64,000 nt of DNA from Macrotrachela quadricornifera (GCA_022393335.1 JAJEKB010021308.1:2334891-2398890); one strand, 5' to 3'; shown: positions 19,842 through 31,448, numbered from the stretch's first letter. The notes: generated by a model from the letters alone, not told the origin. Made by a program: numbers and translations.

Positions 19842-21068
19842 ATCGGTACAGCCAAACTAGTAACATTAATAACTGTTAAGGGTGTTCCCTGGTAGACTTA
19901 ATTCTGCTTGAACAGCCCTTAATTAGTCTCGAACATACTTGATTTTAATTAATAATAGAAATGATTGACTAGTCGTTCATCGGCGCCACTTCAGGGCGTT
20001 ACTTTCGACTAGCTGCTTCTCTGTGCATCCGTACTTCTTCATTCTTTGTAGCCTTCTATAAACGATCTATCTCACTTATCCTTACGGTTCTCCTATTTTC
20101 CAGTACGATCGGTGTAGATACTCTAATTGCACAACGTTATTTACATAACCCATTACTAGATTTCTGAGTACTTAAACATCTAGTCTGAACTAATGTAATT
20201 GATGAAGAGCTCGATATGCAAAATTCATCATTACTTGAAATTTATGCATGAAAAAGTGTGATTGAAAGAGAGCATGAGCTCGCAAACTTCTGATTCATTG
20301 TATTTTCAGCCTGATAAAATCTCAAATGTCCTAGACCTAGCATTGAAAATCTATGGTTGAATGAATTTTTCCACTCCAACACTTTCATTCCTTGAAAACC
20401 GAACATCAAAAATCCTTGATGCGATTGACTTCTCATTAAAAAGCTCTAATTTAGTGAAGAAAACAAGCTCGAAAACATCCGATTTTATGAAAAATGGAAC
20501 CACAAAAATGTGCTTGGTTCAAAGTGCGACGTCGAAAAACTTGAATTCAATCATTTTTAAGGTTCCGAAAATCGGTTTCATAATCTTACGCTTATTTAAA
20601 CAGCATGCTATAACCTCGCATAAGCAAAGATACACATGAAATTCTATTAGTATTTTTCATATAACCTCACTTCGGTCGAAAGAAAAAATTTATTTGGAAA
20701 AATTCAAAAACTAATAGTATCATCCGATTCCCAGACTCCAAAAACCTTTCGTCAGTCGTTAAGCGTTGCATTGAGCGTGAAGTTTGATTGTTTGAGCGAT
20801 TTTGCTAAAAACATGTTTTTTTGACCTTTGATCCCGACGACAAGCAAGCAAACTATTTTTTTTTCATATGAATCTCCCTTCAGTCAAGGGAATAAATATT
20901 ATTTTTTTTATGAATGAAATTAAAAATGAATGTATTCTTTTATCGCGAATAGAGAAAAATATAATGGAATATATTCAAAATGAATTTAATCCATGTCTAC
21001 AATGTGTCTGTATTTCATCGTCTTCGAATGAAGCACAAATAGACTTTCCCACGTTACCAATGGTGATG
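19842..21068. other. Intergenic, nothing recognised
   Basis: Several short ORFs on both strands (for example 20361-20639) have no family motif. It ends at the stop of the next gene. Confidence 0.45.
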
Positions 21069-23143
21069 TTATTTTCTTCTCTTTCTCTTGTGTTTTTTCT
21101 TGGTTTTCTCTATTGCCGATACTTCTAACGGCCTTTTACCACTTTGTTCTAATTTTGATGCATTATTATTCATGTCGCCTGTATTTATTATATTATGTTC
21201 CAATGAATTGTCTGAGGCAGCTGCTTCAGTCTCGGTAGTCGAAACGGACAAAGGGTTTCTCGTGGGCAAATGAATCGTATTCTTCTTCTCCGATGAAGTT
21301 AATAGCTGGTATATTTGATCCATTTTCGTTGCACTCTGCTCGCTGGTTTTTCTTAACTTTTCAAGGTCTTTTTGGATCTTATCGATATTCATATCTGTTC
21401 GCTCGATATGGAACGAGAAAAGGCAGCTGTTTTGCAGTCTAACGGCATCTTTGTATTCATAATCAACAGGATCTCGGTAGCAACCAGTTAAATTTGCTAT
21501 ATATCTGTATACATCACTTTTCGAGTAACAAAGCATTTTACGAAATGTGCAAGTATAGTTATTGATAGTTTCTCGTGTTAGGAGCAGATGGGCATGAGCG
21601 TGGGCCGTTTTGGTGATAACACTTGTGTTCATGGCTGTCATCCAACTACCAAAATTGAAATATATCGATTCTATTGGACATGGTGATGGTGGCAAATTAT
21701 TTTCATGTATTTCACGTTGTTTTTCTTGTAATCGTTTATAAACAATGAACACTGCTCTCCAAGTATCGGGATCAATAATAAAGTTCTCATTCGTGATATG
21801 GGCCGTCGGGATGAGAAGAATATCTCGAGTTGACTCGGAACGCGATTGCATGACATATGTGTACGGTGTTCTAGGATTCTCAAGTTCGATGAAATCGATG
21901 AAGAAGCTTTGATCGAACTGCATTTTACAACTATTTGATTTTCCATCAATGCGGGTGACCTTTTTTCTGCATTCTTCTCGAAATAGTTGTTTTACTTCTC
22001 TCGGAAGATGTAAGTGAGCGTAACGTATTCGGTCATTATGGTCGATGCGATCTGAAGAATCGATATTGATTCGACGCTCTTCCGCATCCCTGGATCTCAA
22101 GTATTGTTGTACATATTGTCGAGCTATATGTATTTTTGTTTCTTTAGGTTGTTTAGATAGTACATGATCGAACCAAGTTAGTACGTCATATCGAAGTCGA
22201 AGCTTGAAAAGTATTGGATTAGTTTTGTCCTGACAAAGTTCCAGCTGGAAAGGTTCACGTTCAACTGGTCGGTGCACCAGTTCAAGGATTTTTTGGAAAT
22301 CTGAGATAAGATCTTTGGCATACCTGGCTAGTTTCTTATACCAGGATTCATTTGGAATCGTGTCCAAACTAAAGCCTTCTAAAGCACGGTCAATGTAAGG
22401 TGCACCTAAAAGTGAAAGAAAATCATATAATTAACAGTTAATTATCTTCGAAGAATTTTGCATAATCCAACACATATTTCACTAGTCAAAATAACTATTT
22501 TTGGTGTCAAAAAAAATTATTTATCTCTTTTACTGCATATCTCCTATGATCTATTTTTTGTACATAATTAGCTGAGGACTACGAATGCCTAAGATATTAT
22601 TCAGAAAATAGTGAGTTTGCCTTGTAAGTCCGTTTTCAGTAAGATATAGAGTATTATCAACCTTTACTAATACTTTTCGCAAATTGTTTTATCAAAAAAA
22701 CCTTGTCTCTATCTTTTCTTACATCTTTAAGAATTATTTATGCTGTATTGATGTAGTTCGTCCGAACTTATTGTTTTGAGTCTCCCAAAGATATGTTAGC
22801 AAAGGTCTTAATCAGAAAACTCACAATAATAATACTCTAAAGTTGTTCTTAAAAGGAGAAAAATATGTTTCCAATTCGATGTTTTCCAATTTCTATGGAG
22901 TTCTTTAAATAATCAAAATGAACGGAGATTTATTCAGCACCTTTTAACCCTTCTATTTATACATATCTGCAACAAGATAAATTAACGCGAGTATGTATAA
23001 AACTTTCAAAAGTCAGTAAAAGCCCCTTTTAGAATTAATAACATATCAGCTGTATCTTTCAACTTACCAATTGTATTTTGATTGTTCCATTCAAGTCCCG
23101 TAGATTTTAAACGGTAATAATTCGAGGATGTGGTTGTCGTCAT
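21069..23143 (-). CDS. Two-exon gene with HIT-like histidine motif and basic C-terminal tail, family unknown
   Basis: Exon 1 is 23068-23143 (MTTTTSSNYYRLKSTGLEW, ending at GTAAGT). Exon 2 is 21069-22405, after acceptor TTTTAG. The join ATTG|GTGCA keeps frame and gives 470 residues; exon 2 has no ATG near its start, so exon 1 supports the start. Residues 293-300 read AHAHAHLL, the H-x-H-x-H pattern of histidine-triad (HIT) hydrolases, preceded by FNFGSWMTAMNTS, where HIT proteins have their core strand. The N-terminal 250 residues match nothing I know. A helical segment (about 370-390, DKIQKDLEKLRK) precedes a low-complexity Ser/Thr/Asn stretch, and the tail KTKKKHKRKRRK looks like a nuclear localisation signal. 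A nucleic-acid or nucleotide role is possible but unproven. The intron (662 bp) is long for this genome. Confidence 0.7.
22406..23067 (-). other. Long intron of the HIT-like gene
   Basis: 662 bp with canonical GTAAGT and TTTTAG ends, AT-rich, no repeat or ORF recognised inside. Confidence 0.7.
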
Positions 23144-24817
23144 AGATATTTGATTTTTCTATTGTAATGTGCAAAAAATAGTAAATCATCTGCTATGAAA
23201 ATCTATGTTTTTACGGCATATCACAGACAAAGAGTGATCTGCATATTTGAAATTTGATTAACGATCACTTTTCTGTTCCCCTTAAAATTGAATTTTCAAA
23301 CATACATGCACCAAAAATATATTGTAACAGTTATTGAATTTGCCATGTAGAGTGTGCTAATCAGCCGGATCAATATATTCTGAGAAACCCGTTTGAAAGT
23401 AACGCTCCAAGCACAAACTATGCACTTATTGCAGTTTCCATCCGTTTACCTTCAGAGCAAAGCTAGAATCTAACTCGAAAGCGAACGCATAGATAGTGTA
23501 CAGTTTTTCAGATATAATGACTCAGTCAATAGAATTCAAAACTGTTATATTTGTATTGCAAAAGTCACTGTCTTGAACATATAAGAAACTATTTCACACA
23601 CTTTTACTGTGTAAAAATTATAAATATAACTAAGTTTCGATTGCTCAAACTTTTTTTGACCGTTTCTCAAGCCTTGGCGTTTCTGGATATTTTGAACTTC
23701 ATGCAAGCTTTTGAAGATATCTAATATGATCTGTATTTTTCTAGAAATAATTGAAAGCTGGTGGATTCGAAACTTCGCTACACTGACAATTTTTACTGAA
23801 AAAGTGTGTTTTACAGTTTTCTAAGCGTTCAAGATAATGATTGCTGATATAGAACTGTTAGTTTTGAATCTTTTAAATCACATCATTAAAGCTAAATTGA
23901 TTATAAAGTTCAGAATGTAACCAAATGAGATGTAAACAGACGCCGACTTAATTAAGAAAAAGACGCAGTTTTGTAGCGAATCAAACAAAGAACACCTGAC
24001 CGAACGCACTCTATCATGTTGAACCACTACTAAGAAATATGCAGAATATTTCAGAGTTATGTTCTCTACGAACTTATTAGTTAGCTATTCGTCTTTACTC
24101 TATCAATATTTAGGAAGATATTGCTGCTGCCCTGTATCTTGCATGTTTTATCTGTAATACCAATAATAACACACAAGGCTAGAATATTAAGATTATTTTA
24201 TCTTCCGCTGCAAATCAAGCGTCATGAAGTATTTCTCACTTATCTATCTACCATTGTAAGGATTGGACAATATTCTTCAAAATGAAAAAATTGTTCCAGT
24301 TACAGTAAAAATGCTCTTTTAGAACGACCGTATCCGTTTTCTCAATCGATTTTTCAAGGAGAAATTCTTGGTCCATTGTTTCTTTTTTCACTCTAAGAAG
24401 ACTTTCTAGTAGATATAAAATTTTTCAACAGAAATATAAAATATTCGAGCAAAAACTATGCCTCCGTTTTTTTTTATCAAGCGGAAGAAAAAAAGCATTT
24501 GAGAGCGATATATGATTTTTCTCCTTAATTTTACGGATAGGTTCAGGAAAGGATGCATTATTTGTATCAAATCTGTGAATGTTGCTTCCCATACCGTTTT
24601 CTCTTAAAACACTCGCTTGCTATCAGAGGTGCTTCTAAGCAGCATTTGCTCTGTTACGATTGATTTAGGATGATTATTTCCTGTAGGGCATTTTCTTTCG
24701 TACAATCATTAGGTGAAACTACCGGAAATCAAAGACCAATTCGAAAAGTGGGAAAATTATATAAAGAGCTAGTCATACAAGTTATTTACCGCTTCATCCT
24801 CACATAAATCTGTGTCA
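23144..24817. other. Intergenic upstream of the HIT-like gene, nothing recognised
   Basis: About 1.7 kb, AT-rich. No ORF of note on either strand, and no clear repeat. Confidence 0.5.
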
Positions 24818-24825
24818 TCACTCTC

Positions 24826-24911
24826 TAGACATGCACCAGTTCCAGTTGACTTGGTATCGAATCAGACTGGTACCCAATTTACGAGCCAGGACTGAAACTG
24901 GTGCATGTCTA
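24826..24911. mobile_element. Very small hAT-type MITE, 86 bp
   Basis: Ends TAGACATGCACCAGTT (24826-24841) and its exact complement (24896-24911). The pairing continues imperfectly for five more bases. Perfect 8-bp target duplications TCACTCTC lie at 24818-24825 and 24912-24919. The central ~45 bp has no coding capacity. Confidence 0.9.
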
Positions 24912-25073
24912 TCACTCTCGGCATCCGTCCATAGATATGACGAGAGTTGATATCTTTAAGTAGGAACTATTACTGAGAAGCAAGTTTCGCTGCGAAGGAA
25001 CTATGGGAGAGAAACTGCTGTACTAGCAACTGTCTGGGAAACAAAATTGCCATTACGATTTCTTTCAGAAATA

Positions 25074-25795
25074 GGGATACACCAGCTCCAGCTCAGCTCT
25101 TTTGAGCTGTGAGCTGTTTCCCATAACAGAACAAAAATGTTCTGTTTTTGGGAATCTATTCCCATAACAGAACATTTGTGTTCTGTTATGGGAAACAGCT
25201 CACAGCTCAAAGGAGCTGTTCGAACAGTTCCGCTCAAATTAGCTGAGCGGATCGAACAGCTCTTCGCTCAGAGCTGAGCTGGAGCTGGTGTACACTGTAA
25301 AAAGAAAGTGTAGAAGAATAAACCCTTCAAAAGGGTTTATAAGCCTCATAAACCCTTTTATAAACCCTTTTTGGCTGATAAACTCTTTCATATACCCATT
25401 GAGTCCATAAACCCTGGAAAGGGTATGCTATACGTTGCACTTTCATAAACCCTTTAGGGTATATGAGCAATTATATACCTTTAAAAGGTTTATTACCTTC
25501 ATAAACCCTTTTCCAAAGGGTTTATTAATGTACCCTTTAGAAAAACCGTAGAATAAAAAACCCCATCTCCGAAGGGTTTATGAAGGTAATAAACCTTTTA
25601 AAGGTATATAATTGCTCATATACCCTAAGGAGTTTATGAAAGTGCAACGTATAGCATACCCTTCCCAGGGTTTATGGACTCAAAGGGTATATGAAAGGAA
25701 TTATCAACCAAAAAGGGTTTATAAAAGGGTTTATGAGGCTAATAAACCCTTTTGAAAGGTTTATTCTTCTACACTTTTTTTTTACAGTGTACCCC
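25074..25795. mobile_element. TA-inserting MITE (family A, copy 1), split by a second element
   Basis: The left end GGGATACACCAGCTCCAGCT starts after TA (25072-25073). The right end is ...GGAGCTGGTGTA at 25281-25292 and CCCC at 25792-25795, followed by TA (25796-25797). Without the insertion the element would be 223 bp. The inside is built of nested palindromes of AGCT-rich words plus a hairpin with CCCATAACAGAAC and its complement. Copy 2 lies at 28395-28573. Confidence 0.88.
25293..25789. mobile_element. Fold-back element of 497 bp inserted into MITE A
   Basis: Two 218-bp arms (25293-25510 and 25572-25789), about 95% complementary, surround a 61-bp centre. Ends CACTGTAAAAA and TTTTTACAGTG are flanked by TA on both sides (25291-25292, 25790-25791), where the host MITE has a single TA in copy 2. 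Each arm is itself full of AAACCCTTT/AAAGGGTTT half-palindromes, so local hairpins are nested within the long one. No ORF. Confidence 0.92.
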
Positions 25796-25797
25796 TA

Positions 25798-26825
25798 CCC
25801 TTAACATGAATTTGATATCCTCAAATTCATACAAGTGCACCAATTGCAGATGTATATTTCATGAATTTTCCGAAGCAAGATAGAGAGAAGCTTTTATCAC
25901 CAATATAAGGTTATCGACTATGCTCTACAAGAAAATTGCATCGAAACTTCATTTGGAGGAAGTCGATGTAAACGTGTCATATATACAGTGGAATCACCCC
26001 TATATAAATCCATTGATATATGTCACAGTTGACATGAAAATTCAGTTGAGATTGGAATACGCAAAATAAATAAAGAAAGGAAAGAACTAAACAAAAATTT
26101 TATCTTACGAATAAAGCGTTCAAACGCAACGAGAAACATTCTTTCAAACGATCGTTTGGAAACAATTACATCATTCTATGGGATACATTTCTTTTTACCG
26201 AATGTTCTATGAGATCACTTGTATGAGTCATATCATAATTAATTTCTACTGTTTTACTCACGTAATGGTATTATAAAAATATAAAACTGTTGGTTGTCCT
26301 AAAAAATTAGTATATCATTTTGAAACGATTTTCGAATTTCAGTTTTTGTATTTTAAAGATCGACTAAAATCTAGCAACTAATGAATTTTATAATCTCTTG
26401 TTTATTGACTTTTCTCGTATTTATTAATGTAAGATCCGCTCATGATAGAAGGGTTCCTTTTTTCCGATAACTACGAACCATCGAACCTCTTGCTCGAGAA
26501 ACTCTTAATAGGCGATACTGTTTTTAATTATCTTCGTCAATTCATTCAATATCCCAATGTCCCAATCCTCAAAAACAAGTCTTCAAAACAAACAATATCA
26601 CTAACGAAAAAAATATCTTCAAAAAAGAATCTCAATCTAATAAAAAAAAGATTAACAAAATTCTTGACTTCCTTTTAGTCAGCCATTCAATGTTCCAATG
26701 TCCCAAGCTTCGCAAAAAGGGCTCATTCTAACGAAACAATTGTCTTCAAAAAATATCACAATCATTACAAAAATCAACATTATTACTCCTTATAAATATG
26801 ACAGCAATAGCTTCACGCGAGCAGT
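25798..26825. other. Intergenic; no supported gene
   Basis: A 78-codon ORF at 26442-26678 is rich in K, S and N and has no motif. A partly repeated phrase, CAATGTCCCAA with following TCTTCAAAAAA, appears at about 26550-26640 and 26695-26760, a degenerate duplication. Confidence 0.4.
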
Positions 26826-27197
26826 CATCCTATTCCGCGATGTTGAACATTAGGTCATTAGCTCCCCATAAGGAACTAATTCCACTGATTCCGGAATTAC
26901 ATGAAGTTTGAGAAGCGATTCCGGAAACGATACTAGTTCCATCAATTCCGGAATTTGAAGGAATTCCTAGGAATTCCATCTGATTCCGGGTAATTCTGGA
27001 TCCGTTCACTATGATAACTGAGAACCATACGATAAGGACTAATGTATATGTGATTCCGGAATCAGACGGAATTCCCAGGAATTCCGTCTGATGGCGGAAT
27101 TGAATCGTATTATGTTAATATCTGTTTCCGAAACTGGATGTAACTAGATCCTAGGGGGAACTGATTCCGTCAATGTTCAACATCACGGAATAGGATG
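26826..27197. mobile_element. MITE-like element with 26-bp TIRs
   Basis: Left end CATCCTATTCCGCGATGTTG (26826 on) pairs with the right end at 27172-27197 with one or two mismatches. The interior repeats ATTCCGGAATT and AGGAATTCC palindromic words at least six times. A single TIR-like stretch also sits in an intron near 46177. No target duplication is clear. Confidence 0.75.
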
Positions 27198-27415
27198 TAT
27201 TCTCGTCTATGACATCTAAAAGTCTTAATAACAAGACGCATCTCGCGTTTAAATCGCATCTTACTCATATCTAAACTAAACGTTAGACGGACGAGTCGTC
27301 TTGAAAGATACATGATATTTTTTAGGATGTAATTAGTCAGTGTAGAGCCGCTAGAGAATAGAAATAACGATGGAAAACTCGGAAAGCATGACACGTTGGG
27401 AGCAAAGAAAAAAAC

Positions 27416-27910
27416 AGTATGTGTTTGTGTAGTCGGTATCAGCTTCTAGAGAACAGTACGAGATGAAAATAATGTGTTTTGTTCCTCTATCCTTATCTAA
27501 ATGATTTTTTCTATGCCCTTTTTAAAAAATCAGTGTAGCTACACAAAAAGCAAATGATGAGGCAAAAAAATAGAAAATGTAAGATGTTAGGAGGAGAAAA
27601 AAAATAGTATGTGTTTGTGTAGTCCGTATCAGCTTGTACAGAACAGTACGAGATAAAAATAATGTGTTTTTCCTCTATCCTTATCTAAATGATTTTTTCT
27701 ATTCTCTTTTTAAGGAATTAGTGCAGCTACACATAAAGCAAATGATGAGGCAAAAAACAGAAAATGTAAGATGCTAGGAGGAGGGAAAAATAGTATGTGT
27801 TTGTGTAGTCGGCATCAGCTTGTACAGAACAGTACGAGATGAAAATAATGTGTTTTGTTGTTTTACTCTTCTGTGTATGATTCTTTGTGTTCTTTTTAAG
27901 GAATCAATAT
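27416..27910. repeat. Tandem repeat, 186-190-bp unit, about 2.6 copies
   Basis: Unit starts (AGTATGTGTTTGTGTAGTC) lie at 27416, 27606 and 27792. Conserved blocks include CAGTACGAGAT, CTCTATCCTTATCTAAATGA and GCAAATGATGAGGCAAAAA. Copies are about 90% alike; the third is cut short near 27910. No coding sense. Confidence 0.88.
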
Positions 27911-28392
27911 TACGAATGTTACTTGAACTGTATAGTAAAGGAATGGTTCACAATTAGGTGATAAAACTACTTTTATCTTAAAAGTTTTGCTTTTGTGTAT
28001 TTTTTATTCGTTTTCTTTATAATTGATAAAAATCGTCTTTTATTTTATCTTCGTGCATTTGTACGATGCAAGCAATTAAAACATAAAGTGAGATTTTTTC
28101 AACGTTTTTCACATCATCTGATAGAACTTGACCTACTGATCACGAATATCAGTCTTTAGTAGTAGTGAACGCTTTCTTCTGGTTGAAAACTTCGAAAAAT
28201 GATGTTTTCATCAAAAACAAGCATTTTTCCAAATATGTACGAAATGTTGTACTTCTTTCTTCTTTTGAGCTTCTGAAAATACTTTTTTCAGATTGATCAT
28301 CAAAATTGAGTACAGATATGTTGCTAAATAGACTCTAGACCTAAAGCTTTATTGGCGGCGACGCTTCGAATTATGTCGACTCCGATGTGTAC
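27911..28392. other. AT-rich intergenic, nothing recognised
   Basis: No open frame with motifs and no repeat arms were seen. Confidence 0.45.
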
Positions 28393-28394
28393 TA

Positions 28395-28573
28395 GGGGTA
28401 CACCAGCTCCAGCTCAGCTCTGAGCGAAGAGCTGTTCGATCAGCTCCGCTCATTTGAGCGGAACTGTTCAAACAGCTCACAGCTCAAAAGAGCTGTTGGA
28501 ACAATTCCGCTCAAATGAGCTGAGCTGATCGAACAGCTCTTCGCTCAGAGCTGAGCTGGAGCTGGTGTACCCC
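28395..28573. mobile_element. TA-inserting MITE (family A, copy 2), 179 bp
   Basis: Ends GGGGTACACCAGCTCCAGCT and its complement, flanked by TA (28393-28394 and 28574-28575). The inside is nested AGCT-rich palindromes such as AGAGCTGTTCGATCAGCTC. It lacks the CCCATAACAGAAC hairpin of copy 1, so the family has variable centres. Confidence 0.9.
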
Positions 28574-28690
28574 TATTCAGAAATAAATATATATTACTAG
28601 CGGAGGTACTCGATGAAAAGAAAATATCGTTAAAGTTTTGCATTTTCCACCCGATCTTTTCTGCTGTACATAACACGTCTTCTGCGGGAC

Positions 28691-28905
28691 TGCTCCTCAC
28701 TGTGGGTGAGCTATCTGCAACAGAAAATTTCCCGTCACATCTGAAACCTCTAGGACAGGACTTTTACCGGTATGCATCAGACATCTTTAACAGGATTGTT
28801 CCTATTATGCGTTAGGTATTCGCCATAGGACTCTTCCCACCATGCATCAGACACCTTCAGTGAGACTCTTCTTATCGGTCTCAAGCTGACATCCTCGCTC
28901 GCATC
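28691..28905. repeat. Degenerate minisatellite, 35-bp unit, about 6 copies
   Basis: Units such as GACTCTTCCCACCATGCATC-AGACACCTTCAGTGA align every 35 or 36 bp (for instance starts near 28761, 28797, 28832). Outer copies are strongly diverged. The length is not a multiple of three and no frame runs through it. Confidence 0.65.
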
Positions 28906-28984
28906 CATTTTGGACACGATCACTCTCACAATTGAATTGGATTGCGTCATTTGATCAGAAAGTGAGTAAAATCACGGTTTCTTA

Positions 28985-29740
28985 CGACTTGGATGAAGTT
29001 TCACGCACGCCTATCTTTCTCACGCCCAATCATGCTACCGACTTTCCTTAACACTCAAGGAACTGATGCGACTAGTTCCGTGACGCTATCTCTCGCGATG
29101 ACTAAATACAAAGCGAACAAGCTCATAAGAATCTCAATCTTTATTGATTGGGATGAAATTTCATCCAATCACTTTCGTGCACCCCATTTGGTGGTTCCAA
29201 CCTCAAGTCCACTTTCTTCAGGAATTAAGGAAGTAGTGTGGAAAGTTTTGTGACGCTAGCTATCACATGGAATGTATGCATAGCAAACAGATAAACATTC
29301 TTCTTGATATATATAGATACGTCATCGTTGTGAGTCAAGAAAAAAAACAAATGCGTTGTTTCTGTGAGTCATAGAAAACAAATGGATACACTACAGTTGT
29401 GAATCAAAAAAACACTCGTGTACATTTTTCTCTTATAATCTATTAGAAATCTTCAATTTTCACATTTACACCAAAGAATCATCGATACGAAATGACTAAT
29501 ATTAGCATCATAAAAAATTCGCCAAATTTCTGGAAAATTGACGCAAAGTTCATTATAATAGAACTTGAGTGAAATTTCACCCAGACACACCCCGATGATC
29601 ATGTCAACCCTCCGTCGACCTTCCTAGGATCCTAGAGGTGTATCGTGGAAAGTTTGGTGATGGTAGCATTTACAGAGACTGAATGCATAGCGAACAGACA
29701 GACAAACATTCTTCTTTATATGTAATAAATAAGTCAGAAT
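28985..29740. repeat. Three related copies of a retroelement-tail-like repeat
   Basis: Segments at about 28985-29140, 29151-29335 and 29566-29740 share the order: ATGAAATTTCA motif, GTGGAAAGTTTTGTGACGCT, then GAATGCATAGCGAACAGACA and AAACATTCTTCTTTATAT. The ending resembles the simple-repeat tails of invertebrate LINEs; this link is inferred. A tail-only match occurs at 58380-58415. Confidence 0.6.
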
Positions 29741-30844
29741 CCTTAATCTATACCTTCACTCACAAGAAAATGTCTAAAAGACTTACAATTGATTTTGTTT
29801 GTCTGTATTAAGATATTCCCTATGAAAGAAAAACCATTTATCTTTGAATTGAAATGCATATAATACAATTGTACATAGTATATAGGTGAATTTTTCTTTC
29901 TTCTGCGTGTTTTTGATATGCATAACTTTGTATAGGGTGAAATATGTCTCTCTAAAGTCAAATAGTTTTGTCATCGACTAGTCTTGTTATCTATAGCTGC
30001 CCGCTGCTATAATAAAAGAATACATTTGCACTTAAACTTAATGTTTTCTCGGGGATTGAGGAACATTTGTCCGCACAGATTTATAAGTTAGAATACAAAA
30101 CAATGTTAACAGATCTTAAATTATTCTTTCTTATTTCTTTCTATATCTCATCGGCTTTAACTTTTCAACTCATGCATAGACGATACGGTAATAGGAGCAT
30201 CATTGAAAAAAAAAATTTTTAGAAATGAACCGCATACGTAAAATACAATTCACAAGAGGCAGCATGAAAATGAGAGGCTATAGATTAAACATTTCGAAAA
30301 GACCGAATAGTGACCCGAGTTTAATAAGTGTCCGACATCTTGTGCTATACAATTCTTTTACATCTGCTCTTTCATATGAGCAGATGAAAGCATATAAATG
30401 CAAAATAAAACGGTATTACAAGCAAAGATTTTACAGTGTAGTATGAACAACAAGACACAATGGAAAGATTCGAAACAAATCATTATGTTATTTATACTGT
30501 CTACGAAATAATCAAAATCGCCTTATTTCTTAGTTTTTCCTTTTAGCTTAAAGATCTTGAGATAGAAGGAAAAAGGTTAGGAAAATGTTAAAGTTTGATA
30601 ACTCCAATTTTTTTGGAGACAAAGCCTTAATTTAGTTTATTTAAAATAAAACAGAACCGTTACATTTCCACAACCGATGTTACACAAGGCTGGAAGCGAA
30701 AAACAACGACGAGACGCGTGACAGTTGTCTTATGTCTCGAGAGAGAAATGGTATAAAATAAATGAAATAGAACATAATATGGAGAGTGAAAAAGTATAAA
30801 TGAGGAAAACACAATATAAGCCTTAAAAAATAGACTATGATGAT
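29741..30844. other. Intergenic, nothing recognised
   Basis: Short ORFs only, for example 30225-30446, which is basic and has no motif. Confidence 0.4.
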
Positions 30845-31300
30845 ATTAAATCATCGAACAAGCAAGAAAATAGGCTCCTTCTCATATTAGATATGAAGAA
30901 GGAGACGAGCGAGAGAAAAGTGTTAATGATGTTGATAGGAATAAGCCATTTACTTGATTTCGTTTCATATTAAATATGATGATGGAGTGAAGTAAATGTA
31001 ATACGTAAATCGATGTTGTTAGAATAAGCCGATGAACCTGCCTCACCTCATATTGGATATGGGAGTGAAGCAGGGTAAATGAGAGACATAAATCGATGTT
31101 GTTGGAATAAGCCGGTAAACCTACTTCACCTCGTATTGAATATGAAAATGAAGCAGGGTAAATGAAAGACATAAATCGATGTTGTTGGAATAAGTCGGTA
31201 AACCTACTTCACCTCATATTGGATATGAGAATGAAGCAGAGTAAATGTATTAAATGAATACCAGACCCCGAATAAGCCAATAAATTGATCCATTATCATA
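30845..31300. repeat. Minisatellite with 83-bp unit, about 5 copies
   Basis: CGATGTTGTT occurs at 31011, 31094 and 31177, exactly 83 bp apart; diverged units precede (about 30845-31000) and follow. Each unit contains a short palindrome of the form CTCATATTGGATATGAG and a frequent GAAGCAGGGTAAATG block. Confidence 0.85.
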
Positions 31301-31448
31301 TTGTATAATAAAATAATATATGGGTAAATGTAATATCAGGTTCGTAATGATCGATTCCCGTATAACATTTTCCATGTGAATTTTATTGACCCATCATTGG
31401 TCTAGTATATCGATGTTGATCATATATATACCATAGTAGGTGTTGTTT

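Noticed and set aside
25293..25789. AAACCCTTT words resembling telomere repeats
   Set aside because: They are not in tandem, occur in both orientations and belong to a fold-back element with TA target duplications.
26442..26678. 78-codon plus ORF
   Set aside because: Lys/Ser/Asn-rich low-complexity translation of AT-rich DNA, no motif.
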